From: Strigamia acuminata
Lineage: Eukaryota > Arthropoda > Chilopoda > Geophilomorpha > Linotaeniidae
NCBI GenBank assembly: GCA_949358305.1
Contig: OX442320.1
Coordinates: 3,736,259-3,800,258 of the forward strand
Length of the DNA stretch: 64,000 nt
Direction: 5' to 3'
Below, piece by piece: positions 54,724-64,000 of this stretch (the stretch's first letter is position 1; the number at the start of each line of letters is the position of its first letter). A model generated the notes under the pieces. The model made no database searches. It saw only the letters and a program-made list of their open reading frames with translations, and had not been told where the DNA came from. The translations under genes were made by a program, and so were the position numbers.

Positions 54724-57700
54724 TTATTCCCCCACAGTCTTTAGTCCTAATGCTTCTAGTATTCCGTTCAGTGCAGGTCCGGCTAAAGGCTTCGTTAAAA
54801 AGTCTGCTAACATGTCTTGGCTTGCGACATGTTCCACGATAATGTTTCCATCCTCGATCTCTTGCTTAATGAAATGCACTTTTCGATTCAAGTGCTTGGT
54901 CCTCGTCTTCTGTGCACCGCCTCGCAACAGTTTCACTGCGTTCAAACTGTCACAGTGCATCGTTGTGGCATTTCCGTCGTCGACTTCTCCATTTAGTCCA
55001 ATTGCGAGTTGTTTCAACCAAATTAATTCTCGCACTCCTTCGGTCAGCGCCAAGAGCTCACTCTCTGTACTCGACATCGCGACTATCGCTTGTTTCTGGC
55101 ATTTCCAGTTAATAATCGAACTCCCGTCAAGTGTGATGAATCCGGAGAACGATCGTGCGTTCGATGTCCGGTCCCAACTTGCGTCCGAGTAACCATGGAT
55201 ATGGCTCTCTTCTCTCCCGTAGCTCAGCTTGTAGTCCACCGTCCCCTTCAGGTATCTCAGCACACGCTTCAATGCTGTAAAATGAATCTTTCGTGGGTCC
55301 TTGTTATATTGCGATAACAGGCTCATTGGGAAGCTCAGGTCTGGTCTCGTGTGTGTGGCAAGGTACATCATCTTGCCCAGCAGTTCCTGGTACTGTGTTG
55401 CATCAACCTTTTCGCTTTCCTCAAATTCATCCAAGTTTTGATTGGGGTTCACTGGGGTTATTGCTGCATTGCATCCCTCCAATCCTTCACTCTCCACCAA
55501 TCTTTTAATGTAACCGCCTTGGTGGATGCTGATTCTTCCATTTCCATACTCAACTTGGATTCCCAGGATGTATTCCAGTCTTCCTATGCTCACGAACTCA
55601 ATTTCTGCCTTCATTTTCGACATTAGTTCCGTCTCAAATTCGTCTGTGGATGCCAAAGATAAGTCATCGTCCACGTACACGCCTAGGAACATAAAGTTGC
55701 CATCAACAAAAATCACATAAAGGCATGGGTCCTCTGGAGATGGTCTAAATCCAATTTTCTTCAATGTTTTATCTAACATCTCAAACCAACATCTCCCTGC
55801 CTGTTTCAATCCATAGATGCTCTTAATTAGTTGGCACACATGTCCTTTTCCTCCTTCAACGTATCCTTCCGGCTGCATCATAAATATTACTTCTTTTAGC
55901 TTGCCGTGAAGATATGCGGCTTTTACGTCATGTTGCTTCAATGGTCTGTTTATTTTTGCTGCTACATTGATCAGCATTCTCAAAGTCTCTATTCGGATAA
56001 CCGGGGCGAAGGTCAGCTCGTAATCGTCCCCGAATTTCTGCGAGTATCCAGTGGCTACTAGTCTTGCTCGGAATCTTTCCGGTTCCCCCTCGGAATTTAA
56101 CTTCACTTTATAAACCCACTTGGATTTCACCGCCTTCTTTCCTTTTGGCAATTTTCCTATTTTCCACACTCCGTGTTGTTTCATCGAACTCATTTCGTCA
56201 TCCATCGCGGCCTTCCATTCCGTCGCGTGATGGGAGTTTGTTGCTTCGTGGAAGTTTTTCGGCGTTAAGATTTCTTCTACTAGTAATGCCATTTGCTTCG
56301 TCTTAATTCTCTCTGATCTTCGCGCTCCCTGGTCAACCAGTCTCTTCTCGTGTTCTTCTCTTTGCACTTTATCGGCGACCAACTTCATTTCCCTGGTCAC
56401 CCCTGCTGGTCGTCCCCTCCGTGGTGGTTCGTCACGTTCGACCTCAGTGTCGTTTTCTTCCGTGTTATCTTCCGATTCATTGGCTTCATTTTCTTCTTCA
56501 TTTATCTCGTTTTGCTCTTCATCCTCAGCATCGTCTGATTCGTCTTCGTTTTCTTCGCAGTTCAGATCGATTTTGACTGTCTCAATCTCTTCATCGTCTT
56601 TGATTTCTCCATTCAGCAAATCTGCGCCAATTTCGCTCTCGTCAAATTTTACGTCGATTTCTTCACTAATTGAATCGCTTTCCGGATGATAAATTCGGTA
56701 CGCCTTCCTTGTATTCGAGTATCCAATGAATACTGCTTTCTCTGCTTTGGGATCCAATTTCTTTCGTTTGTGATCCTTAATTAGCACATATGCTATACAT
56801 CCAAATCTTCTCAAGTATTTCAAGTTTGGTTTTCTCCCAAACCATATCTCAAATGGTGTGCGTCCATGAACTGAGGATTTGCACCGGTTGCGGATGTGCG
56901 CCACCGTCGATACGCACTCCGCCCAAAACGTCTTTGGCAGTTTGCAATCTTTTAACATTGCTCTCAACATCTCAAGTATTGTCCGGTTTGCGCGTTCCGC
57001 GACACCATTGCTAGCCGGATTAAATGCTGTGGTCAGCTGATGCTCAATGCCCCTCTTTGTCGTCCATTCCTTCATGCTTTTGGACAAGAACTCGCCGCCA
57101 TTGTCGCTCCTTAATTTCTTCAGCTTTTTATCAGTTTGTCTCTCCATGCACGTGATTAGTTCTGTCAACTTCTCTTTTGCGTCGCTTTTTGCATTTAATG
57201 TTTTTACCATCAACATTCTACTCCAATCGTCCACTACCGTCATTACATAGTTTGCACCTCCTCGAGATTCGGGTCCAATTGGTCCAATTAGATCGATGTG
57301 CCATAATTCCATGATGCTGGACGATTGTCGGTCTGTTACCGATTTGTGCGACGTCTTTTTCATCTTTCCCGCGATGCATGGTTCACACACGGCGCCACCT
57401 TTGCTGCTAATTTCTATGCCATATGCAAGTTCTTCATTTTTCATCTCTCGCAGTGTGTTGTAGTTTAGATGTCCCAATCTCACGTGCCAATTGTTGTCTT
57501 TTTCCTCCGCTTTATAAGACTTCTCTTTTTCTTTTATGTTTGCCTTCAACACAAACATGTCTCCTTTTCTTGGCACCATCATTACTTGTTCTCCACTTTC
57601 GTCATTAATTGTTGCGCTCGTTTTGGAGAATGTGACTTTTAGTCCATTATCGACTATTTTCGATACTGACAACAAATTACTTCCAATTTGCGGCACACAC

Positions 57701-58893
57701 AACACTTTCTTCAATCTGGAATTTTTCCCGTCGTGTTCGAGCACAATCTCGCCCATTCCGATCGACTTCATACTTTTGCCTTTCTTCGCCATTCCGATAT
57801 TCTTTTCATCCTCGTCAAATGTGTCGAAATGTTTTGCATCCAGCGCCGTCATGTGGCTTGTCGCTCCGGAATCCAACACCCAATCGTTTTCTTCATTTGG
57901 TTCTTCATTCGTCTCTTCATCATTGGTGTTTTCATTCATCTCATACGTCATGAGCGTGAATTCAGGCTTTTCCTCGTACGCCATCATTGATATTTCGCTT
58001 TTTCCTCTGCCGCGACCTCGCTGATTGCCTCTGCCTCGACCACGTCCTCTTGAGTCGCCACTTTTAAATTCTCGTTTTGGTTTCGAACAATCTTTCGATA
58101 AGTGACCAAACTCCTGGCAGTTGTAACATTTTGCCTCGCTGTAGCATTCTCTTGCCATGTGCCCTCCACGGCCACAGTTGAAGCATGTGCGCTTTGGTTT
58201 CTGTCCCTTCTCTCGTGTTTTTAGTGCAGTCTCGTTCAATGTCGTATTTTTTTCTTCTTTTCTAGTTGAAATTCGACCTTCTTCCATTTTTAATATGTCA
58301 CGAATTTTTGACATGTCTAAATTCGCCTGCACTTCAATTGCGCGCACATTCGCGTCAAATTCTCTCCGCAATCCTTTCGTCACGTAAAACTTGCACTCGT
58401 AGTCGTCTATATTTTTGCCAAGTTTTGCACAGCGGTTAATTATTGCTTCGGCCCTGTTCATGTATGTGTCTACATCTTCTTTGCTGTTCATCTTCAGCTG
58501 TGTCAACTCGCAGGCACTCCTCATTTGCAATTCTTGGGTTTTTGCCGCCATATTTGTTTTCACCAAATCCCAAAGTGCCTTTGCACCTTTTGTGTTTGAG
58601 TATTTCAAAACTTGTGGTGCCGTCATGGTGCTGATCATCGTGAAGTGGGCCGCCGCGTTTTTATCGTCCCAATCGTTCCAAGTTTTCTCTTGTGCGGCAA
58701 AATCCGCTTCTCCTTGGACTCCTCGTTGCGGTTCGGCTCCAACTATTACTTCTTTCCACAATTTCTTGGCCCTGAGGACTCCCTCCACTCTCGATTCCCA
58801 TAGGAAATAATTCGCATCATTTAATGGCTCAATGTTAGCCAAACTCCAATTACCGGTGTCGCTCATCTTTGTTGGTTTCGTCTCAATTTGCAC
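54724..58893 (-). CDS. gag-pol: Ty1/copia Gag-Pol polyprotein, element 2
   Basis: A single frame of 1389 residues; Met-10 (MSDTGNWS) is an alternative start. Order: copia-type Gag (about 15-225), two adjacent CCHC knuckles ([14 protein letters not shown] and [14 protein letters not shown], about 237-270), protease with DSGATSH near 340, gag-pre-integrase zinc site (H...H...CEPC), integrase DDE (HIDLIGP near 533, RSDNGGEF near 600, [10 protein letters not shown] near 630), an acidic Glu/Asp/Asn-rich linker, reverse transcriptase with YVDDD near 1074 and RNase H (SDASWDRTS near 1237, STESELLAL near 1277). All expected catalytic motifs are present and there is no internal stop. It ends a little before the 3' LTR. 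Confidence 0.95.
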   Translation of the reverse strand: MQIETKPTKMSDTGNWSLANIEPLNDANYFLWESRVEGVLRAKKLWKEVIVGAEPQRGVQGEADFAAQEKTWNDWDDKNAAAHFTMISTMTAPQVLKYSNTKGAKALWDLVKTNMAAKTQELQMRSACELTQLKMNSKEDVDTYMNRAEAIINRCAKLGKNIDDYECKFYVTKGLRREFDANVRAIEVQANLDMSKIRDILKMEEGRISTRKEEKNTTLNETALKTREKGQKPKRTCFNCGRGGHMARECYSEAKCYNCQEFGHLSKDCSKPKREFKSGDSRGRGRGRGNQRGRGRGKSEISMMAYEEKPEFTLMTYEMNENTNDEETNEEPNEENDWVLDSGATSHMTALDAKHFDTFDEDEKNIGMAKKGKSMKSIGMGEIVLEHDGKNSRLKKVLCVPQIGSNLLSVSKIVDNGLKVTFSKTSATINDESGEQVMMVPRKGDMFVLKANIKEKEKSYKAEEKDNNWHVRLGHLNYNTLREMKNEELAYGIEISSKGGAVCEPCIAGKMKKTSHKSVTDRQSSSIMELWHIDLIGPIGPESRGGANYVMTVVDDWSRMLMVKTLNAKSDAKEKLTELITCMERQTDKKLKKLRSDNGGEFLSKSMKEWTTKRGIEHQLTTAFNPASNGVAERANRTILEMLRAMLKDCKLPKTFWAECVSTVAHIRNRCKSSVHGRTPFEIWFGRKPNLKYLRRFGCIAYVLIKDHKRKKLDPKAEKAVFIGYSNTRKAYRIYHPESDSISEEIDVKFDESEIGADLLNGEIKDDEEIETVKIDLNCEENEDESDDAEDEEQNEINEEENEANESEDNTEENDTEVERDEPPRRGRPAGVTREMKLVADKVQREEHEKRLVDQGARRSERIKTKQMALLVEEILTPKNFHEATNSHHATEWKAAMDDEMSSMKQHGVWKIGKLPKGKKAVKSKWVYKVKLNSEGEPERFRARLVATGYSQKFGDDYELTFAPVIRIETLRMLINVAAKINRPLKQHDVKAAYLHGKLKEVIFMMQPEGYVEGGKGHVCQLIKSIYGLKQAGRCWFEMLDKTLKKIGFRPSPEDPCLYVIFVDGNFMFLGVYVDDDLSLASTDEFETELMSKMKAEIEFVSIGRLEYILGIQVEYGNGRISIHQGGYIKRLVESEGLEGCNAAITPVNPNQNLDEFEESEKVDATQYQELLGKMMYLATHTRPDLSFPMSLLSQYNKDPRKIHFTALKRVLRYLKGTVDYKLSYGREESHIHGYSDASWDRTSNARSFSGFITLDGSSIINWKCQKQAIVAMSSTESELLALTEGVRELIWLKQLAIGLNGEVDDGNATTMHCDSLNAVKLLRGGAQKTRTKHLNRKVHFIKQEIEDGNIIVEHVASQDMLADFLTKPLAGPALNGILEALGLKTVGE

Positions 58894-59163
58894 GTATTGT
58901 TCAACTTTTTCCTCGTCTCAGTTCTGTGGCACAATCTCAATATTGTTTAATTCACCTCGAATCGAATTGTTGCTCACAGTCTTTGTTAAAGTTGTTTCTC
59001 GTCGTCTCGTATCGTGCTCTTCAAGATGGCGCGTCGTTACTCTCGGTTTTCGCCTCGTGGTTGCTCTCAACCGTCGCCTCAAATCCACTCAAAACTTCTT
59101 GTTTTTCGGTCTCAATACCGTTTTTCTTCTATTCAGTGTGGCTGATGATTGTTCAACCTTCCT

Positions 59164-59174
59164 CTCTGCTACCA
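59164..59174 (-). other. Primer-binding site, initiator tRNA-Met type
   Basis: Minus-strand TGGTAGCAGAG, two bases inside the 5' LTR; its complement equals the 3' end of animal initiator tRNA-Met. Same primer as copia element 1. Confidence 0.85.
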
Positions 59175-59176
59175 TT

Positions 59177-59387
59177 TGTTATGAATATGGAAATAACGGT
59201 TGAAGTTTAATACAAGGTTAGAGCAACCTCACTGTTCTACATCAAGTGAAAGAGTGGGGAAAAAACACAGGAAGGATGTTCACTCCATATATGGTAGGAG
59301 TGTCACCACAGGATATAAAAAAACTCAAACTACATCAATTACACAATGACATCAAGTGGTGATTTTCCACATCAAATAATCCCAACA
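59177..59387 (-). repeat. 5' LTR of copia element 2
   Basis: 211 bp, TG...CA, apparently identical to 54412-54622 and followed by the ATATC duplication. Confidence 0.95.
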
Positions 59388-59392
59388 ATATC

Positions 59393-59929
59393 CCCTTCAA
59401 ACATATTTCACATTTTTCGAGTCTTAAATTCCCTTTCGCCGTACACAAACACCGAAATTTCCACAATTTCAAACAGAGACATTTGGAGGAATTATAAAAA
59501 AGAAATGGAGAAAGAAAGCGTGATGACTCACGTGGTTTATGGCAGTCGCCACTCAGTCAACAAATGTTGGCGCCGCAATTTATAAAAGAAAACGTCCGAG
59601 AATTCGTGTAGTAAAAAATGCGTTGCAGATTGTGTGTTAAAGACGAAATAATCAGAAAATGCTGTAGTTGAATGAACCGGTTCATTAGCAAAGGTCACAA
59701 GGCCAAATGTAGATCTCGCTCTATCGAGGAAATATTAAAGTGGTAATGGCAGCAAGCGGTGTTTAGCCAAGGTGGGTTAGTCAATGGTGGAAAAGATTTG
59801 GGTTTGATGAATCGGTCAAACTTTTAAAATCTTTTTAAAAATTGCGGAGTAAATAAATCAATGGTGGAAGTCCTGAAAATCCTGTTAAATTTTAAGGAAA
59901 TCTTAGAAGTCCTATTTAATCTGAATACT
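59393..59929. other. Non-coding flank
   Basis: No supported gene. Short cysteine-containing frames near 59560-59671 lack a signal peptide and exon structure. Confidence 0.45.
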
Positions 59930-60640
59930 TAATGAAATCTCGATCTAAATCTTGAAAATCTCGATCTAAATCTTGGAAATCTCGATCTAAATCTCGATTT
60001 TAATGCTGGAAATCTTGATTTTAATGCAGGAAATTTGGATTTTATCGCAGGAAATCTCGATTTTAACGCAGGAAATCTCGATTTTAACGCAGGAAATCTC
60101 GATTTTAATGCAGGAAATCACGATTTTAATGCAGGAAATCTCGATTTTAATGCAGGAAATCTCGATTTTAATATGGAAAATTCAATCACAATATGGAAAA
60201 CTCAATCACAATATGGAAATCTCAATCACAATATGGAAATCTCAATCACAATTTGGAAATCTCAATCACAATATAGAAATTTCAGTCACAATCTGTAAAT
60301 CTCAATTTAATTCCTAGAAATCTCATTTTAATTCCTAGAAATCTCAATTTAATTCCTAGAAATCTCATTTTAATTCCTAGAAATCTCAATTTAATTCCTA
60401 GAAATCTCAATTTAATTCCTAGAAATCTCATTTTAATTCCTAGAAATCTCATTTTAATTCCTAGAAATCTCATTTTAATTCCTAGAAATCTCATTTTAAT
60501 TCCTAGAAATCTCATTTTAATTCCTAGAAATCTCAACTTAAATCCTGCAAATCTCATCATAAATCCTGCAAATCTCATCATAAATCCTGCAAATCTCATC
60601 ATAAATCCTGCAAATCTCAACCTAACTCCCGCACATTTCA
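59930..60640. repeat. 20-21 bp minisatellite in four sub-blocks
   Basis: Successive sub-families of one unit: GAAATCTCGATTTTAATGCA, then GGAAATCTCAATCACAATAT, then CCTAGAAATCTCATTTTAAT, then CCTGCAAATCTCATCATAAA. Where the unit is 21 bp (seven codons) long frames stay open on both strands, for example a minus-strand 129-codon frame of repeated MRFLGIK. Confidence 0.9.
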
Positions 60641-60879
60641 ATAATTCCCAAGTCATGCCAAGAAATCGCAAAAATCCAAATAAACCCCAAGAAAACCCAA
60701 AAAATTCCTAGAGACCCCAAAAAATCTCAAAAAACTCCATCAAACACCAATAAAATCTCATGCAACGCCAATAAATCTCACAAAAATCATCAAATATCCA
60801 ACAAACACAAAAAATCCTAAATATCATTAGAATTACGCCCAACACCGATCCCCTTGCATTCATCCCAAAAAATAAATTA

Positions 60880-61033
60880 ATCAATCAATTAATAAATAAA
60901 TAAACAAATAAATAAATAAATAAACAAATAAATAAATAAATAAACAAATAAATAAATAAATAAACAAATAAATAAATAAATAAACAAATAAATAAATAAA
61001 TAAACAAATAAATAAATAAATAAACAAATAAAT
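60880..61033. repeat. 20-bp (AAAT)n/AAAC compound microsatellite
   Basis: Seven near-perfect copies of a 20-bp unit made of AAAC followed by four AAAT steps. The minus-strand frame of alternating LFIYLFVYL is a by-product. Confidence 0.9.
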
Positions 61034-62782
61034 ATATATGCAGAAAATCCAGCAGTGGCTGCAGTTTCATCACACGCTTGCCGCTCCCATCCAACCCAAT
61101 CGCCACCTCCAATTTAACTTTCAACCAACCATTTACAATTACACTTAATCCAAATCCAGCATACCCAACACCAATTACCCTGTCACTCAAACAAACCCCA
61201 AATTTATTTAACCCAATAATACTAATTCCCAACAGCTTTCAAGACTGAAAAATGACCAACACCTTGCCTCTCACAACTCAGCAATTTTCCCACAACACCT
61301 GTCAATCACCATTATGGGTGTGCAAGCCAATGAAATCATCACCCACTCTTCTGCACATCAAAATACAACCACATACTCACCCAATGCCTTTCAGCCATGG
61401 TTAAAACATGGTCAAGTAATTATCAATTTGCAGAAGGTGTTATTATCTCACGTCTCTCGATGCCATTTTCTCCTCCATTTCCCTGACAGTTCAATCTCCC
61501 ATCAAATCAAGACTGGCACAGCACATGCATCACCAAACCTTTTTTTTTTCTAACAATAATTTAACATTAAAATGTGTGTATGTGTATGATTTTGGTTGTA
61601 GAGGGTCCAGATCTTACCCTATTACCCTTTATTGATCCAATTGATCCACCTGATGACGATGTTTGCAACCAACGCCATCTGTTGTTGAAATTTAACAACT
61701 AATTAATCGAATGTGAGCGTTACGGATCCGTTAATGCTTTTATTTAACTTGACTTGAACGTCTGTTTGTTTATTTGTGTCAACGTCCGGTCACGTGACCT
61801 GTAATGTAATTTCTCAAAACCGCAGGCCAGCTGGCGGAACCCGTGTCCTTTAATGGATGCCAAAATGTTCGCTCGATACGAATTTTGATGTTTTCGATAC
61901 TAAAAAAAGATCTAAAAATCTGTGATCTTGAGACACCACTGTATTAGAAGTTTCACTCAACTACCGCTAGGGTGCACTTGGGTATTGCAAAAAATTGTTT
62001 ATTGAAAACAAGTGATGAGACTATTGTTTCAAAGGAATAAATAAGTAGTCAATTTGCATATATTAGCGTTGTAGTCCCTTGGAACGACATATCGTGCCGA
62101 ATGTTAATCAGCGGGTAATAAGAAATATGTGTAATTGTTTTTTAGGTGTAACTTTGATTGCATCATGATTTGATTATGGTTTACTGATGAATTGCACAGA
62201 TAAGTAGGTGTTCTTTGTTGTTGCTGCCCTAGTGGCACGGAAGGCCATGGCAGGCAATGTCCTCCGAATGAAACAAACTCAACGGCCTTCAAAAACCATA
62301 ATCAAAACAACAATTCAGGCATGTGTTGATAGTTAATACTTCCTACAACAAATCTGTTAACAGGTTTGGGCTCCACAACAGAACCGTCCTAACATGTCCG
62401 TACACCACTCCCAAAACAATGCCGCAATCCCAAACAGCTCTTGAAAATGACTGAAGATATATCAATTCTAATAATGCGGTCAAATAGGAAATCAACGGCG
62501 AGCTATCCAGTTGTGACAAAAACTAATTCTGGCATTATAAAAAGAAACAGAGGTCAAATTAAAGGTCACAACTGGATAGCCCGCCATCATCTTCAGTCTT
62601 ACTGTTTATTAGATCACACTGGAATAGACTCTACACTTGGGTTGAGTTTGTCGAACTGTTTATTCAAAACCAAAACAAGATGGTGGTTACAAAAGGATTA
62701 ACGAAAAGAGTCTTATTGGTTGGTTGGGCAATCCAAATGGGCGCGGCACCTGGTGGGACAAAGCCTAACAATCTCAAACTAA
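61034..62782. other. Non-coding
   Basis: No supported gene, RNA or transposon. Open frames at 61314-61553 (plus), 62104-62292 (minus) and 62441-62701 (plus) have no domains or exon borders. Confidence 0.5.
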
Positions 62783-63188
62783 ACTCTGGCCGAGTATAAG
62801 AGTGCGCTATTTCCTATTGGCCCAGCCTTTTCACTAGTGTAGTGATACCAAAAAAACAGACCAAAATACACATTGAGTGCTTTCCAGACAATGCAACCGA
62901 TAAGAAAATTCAAAAACTGCTTGCTTTCCTGACAAAGCAACCAATAAACTCAACAGTCTGAACAAACATGTATTTAGAAATAAAACCAGCGTAAAACAAT
63001 ATTTTATGATTTTAAAAAACATTTTATTATAGAAAAGAAAAAAACTTACATCATTTCAAACATTAAAGTAATCATACAAATTAAAAATAGAACAAGACTA
63101 CTTTTCCTGGTGGAAGTACACAGTCCACAGTTAGGAGTAATCAAGCCGGGCCAATAGGAAATAGCGCACTCTTATACTCGGCCGGAGT
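62783..63188. mobile_element. MITE with long terminal inverted repeats, family copy 2
   Basis: The ends are inverted copies of ACTC[T/C]GGCCGAGTATAAGAG and TGCGCTATTTCCTATTGGCC. The interior (GTGCTTTCCAG, GACAAAGCAACCAATAAACT) matches 20044-20431. No coding capacity. Confidence 0.75.
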
Positions 63189-64000
63189 ATACGTCGCTCT
63201 AATTTTGATAAAACTTGGTTTGGTGGTTTCTAACACAGTTTCCTGACAGTTTCCAAACTTTCAGACACCTAACTCTTGCCTATTTGAACAAGTATTATTT
63301 AGAAACACATTTTCTTCCACGTGTTTTTTTCAATTTGTTGTTTGTCGAAAATTATAGCACTTAGCGAGTTCTCCTCTGAACCTGGGGTTAAGGACAATGA
63401 TGTATGAAGCTTTGATTATGGAGAAGAGAATTAATAAAAAGCAAAACATTTATTCAAAGACTTCAAACTGTCTCTAGACACTTGACCACAAAGTCCAAAG
63501 CGAGGCATCCGACCCACCAAACGTGCCAGGACTGCCAACAGACCCATCAACAGATCATTGCCAAGCTATGGGGGTGTGCAACACCTCTGGAATACCAAAT
63601 GAGCATTCCCAGTCAACAAATTGGTCGTCAAAGAGTTAGCAATGAACCCACTTCTCAACATCACTAATGGAACCATAAAGCCAACTTCCTCAATTCTAGC
63701 AGTCTCAGGAAAACTCAGGGTCCTTGGAGATGGACATAAATCCAACTGGGGGCCCTTGTGAGCTCTAAACAAATACTGTCCACCCTCCATTACACTGCTC
63801 ACCCTTGTTGCAATAAATTATTCTTTTGTCAACTCATTCCTAAAAACTCACCCACTTTGGAGAAGAAATTAAAAATTCATTTCACATCACCCACCCACAA
63901 CACTTAATATCAACAACAACATAAAAAAAACACTTTTTTTTGCTTAGGCCTAAATTTAAGGGGCTCAGGCTTAACATTTCTCTTTGGGAGTAATAAAAAT
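63189..64000. other. Non-coding right edge
   Basis: A minus-strand AATAAA at 63454-63449, with a less AT-rich stretch to its right (63470-63800), could be the 3' end of a minus-strand gene starting beyond the window. No coding exon is supported. Confidence 0.3.

Larger units (their letters stand above)
54412..59387 (-). mobile_element. Complete Ty1/copia LTR retrotransposon 2
   Basis: 4976 bp on the minus strand. The 211-bp LTRs (54412-54622, 59177-59387) begin TGTTATG and end CCCAACA, read as identical and are flanked by ATATC (54407-54411, 59388-59392). It carries one uninterrupted gag-pol frame, a primer-binding site and a purine tract. It is distinct from copia element 1 in LTR and protein sequence. 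Confidence 0.95.

Noticed and set aside
59560-59671. Short cysteine-rich frames and a 13-base match to gene F exon 2, considered as another knottin relic
   Set aside because: No signal exon, splice site or six-cysteine spacing; the match is short enough to be chance.
60282-60671. 129-codon minus-strand frame of seven-residue repeats
   Set aside because: By-product of a 21-bp minisatellite.
60885-61232. 115-codon minus-strand frame rich in LFIYLF
   Set aside because: By-product of the (AAAT)n/AAAC microsatellite.

Overview
This window looks like nuclear DNA of an animal, most probably an arthropod. It is AT-rich, gene-poor and intron-rich, full of short tandem repeats and DNA-transposon debris. 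It carries three intact LTR retrotransposons and two interstitial (CCTAA)n tracts, the arthropod-type telomere motif. No species can be named from sequence alone. There is no bacterial-style operon, rRNA or CRISPR array.

Layout. 1-9.8 kb: mostly non-coding, with a somewhat GC-richer belt (about 4.4-6.4 kb), four perfect TGACGTCA palindromes, a possible small first exon at 1735 and weak terminal-exon candidates. 10.3-18.3 kb: a complete Ty3/gypsy-type element on the minus strand, with 519-bp LTRs that read as identical, a 4-bp target duplication, and Gag and Pol joined by an apparent -1 frameshift. 18.4-24.8 kb: minisatellites, several MITEs, and a tandem duplication containing telomere-like repeats. 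24.9-32.3 kb: five phase-compatible minus-strand exons of a sushi (CCP) domain single-pass membrane protein resembling vertebrate SUSD4. An optional sixth, terminal exon lies at 9.8 kb, on the far side of the gypsy element. 32.9-35.7 kb: repeats.

35.8-54.1 kb holds the most distinctive content: seven small two-exon plus-strand genes (one truncated) plus two broken fragments, all for secreted cysteine-rich peptides with the C...C...CC...C...C spacing of inhibitor-cystine-knot (knottin) peptides. Two subfamilies alternate along the DNA (type 1, type 2, repeated four times), so the cluster grew by duplication of a two-gene unit; type-1 copies decay towards the right. The function (venom-like, defence or regulatory) cannot be decided from sequence.

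Two intact Ty1/copia elements interrupt or flank the cluster: one at 36.7-43.5 kb, nested inside an older MITE-like element, and one at 54.4-59.4 kb. Both are on the minus strand, have LTR pairs that read as identical, 5-bp target duplications and primer-binding sites matching the 3' end of initiator tRNA-Met. 59.9-61.0 kb is a minisatellite/microsatellite block; 61-64 kb is non-coding with another MITE.

Exon boundaries were inferred by eye from reading frame, GT/AG sites and phase. No transcript or database evidence was available.
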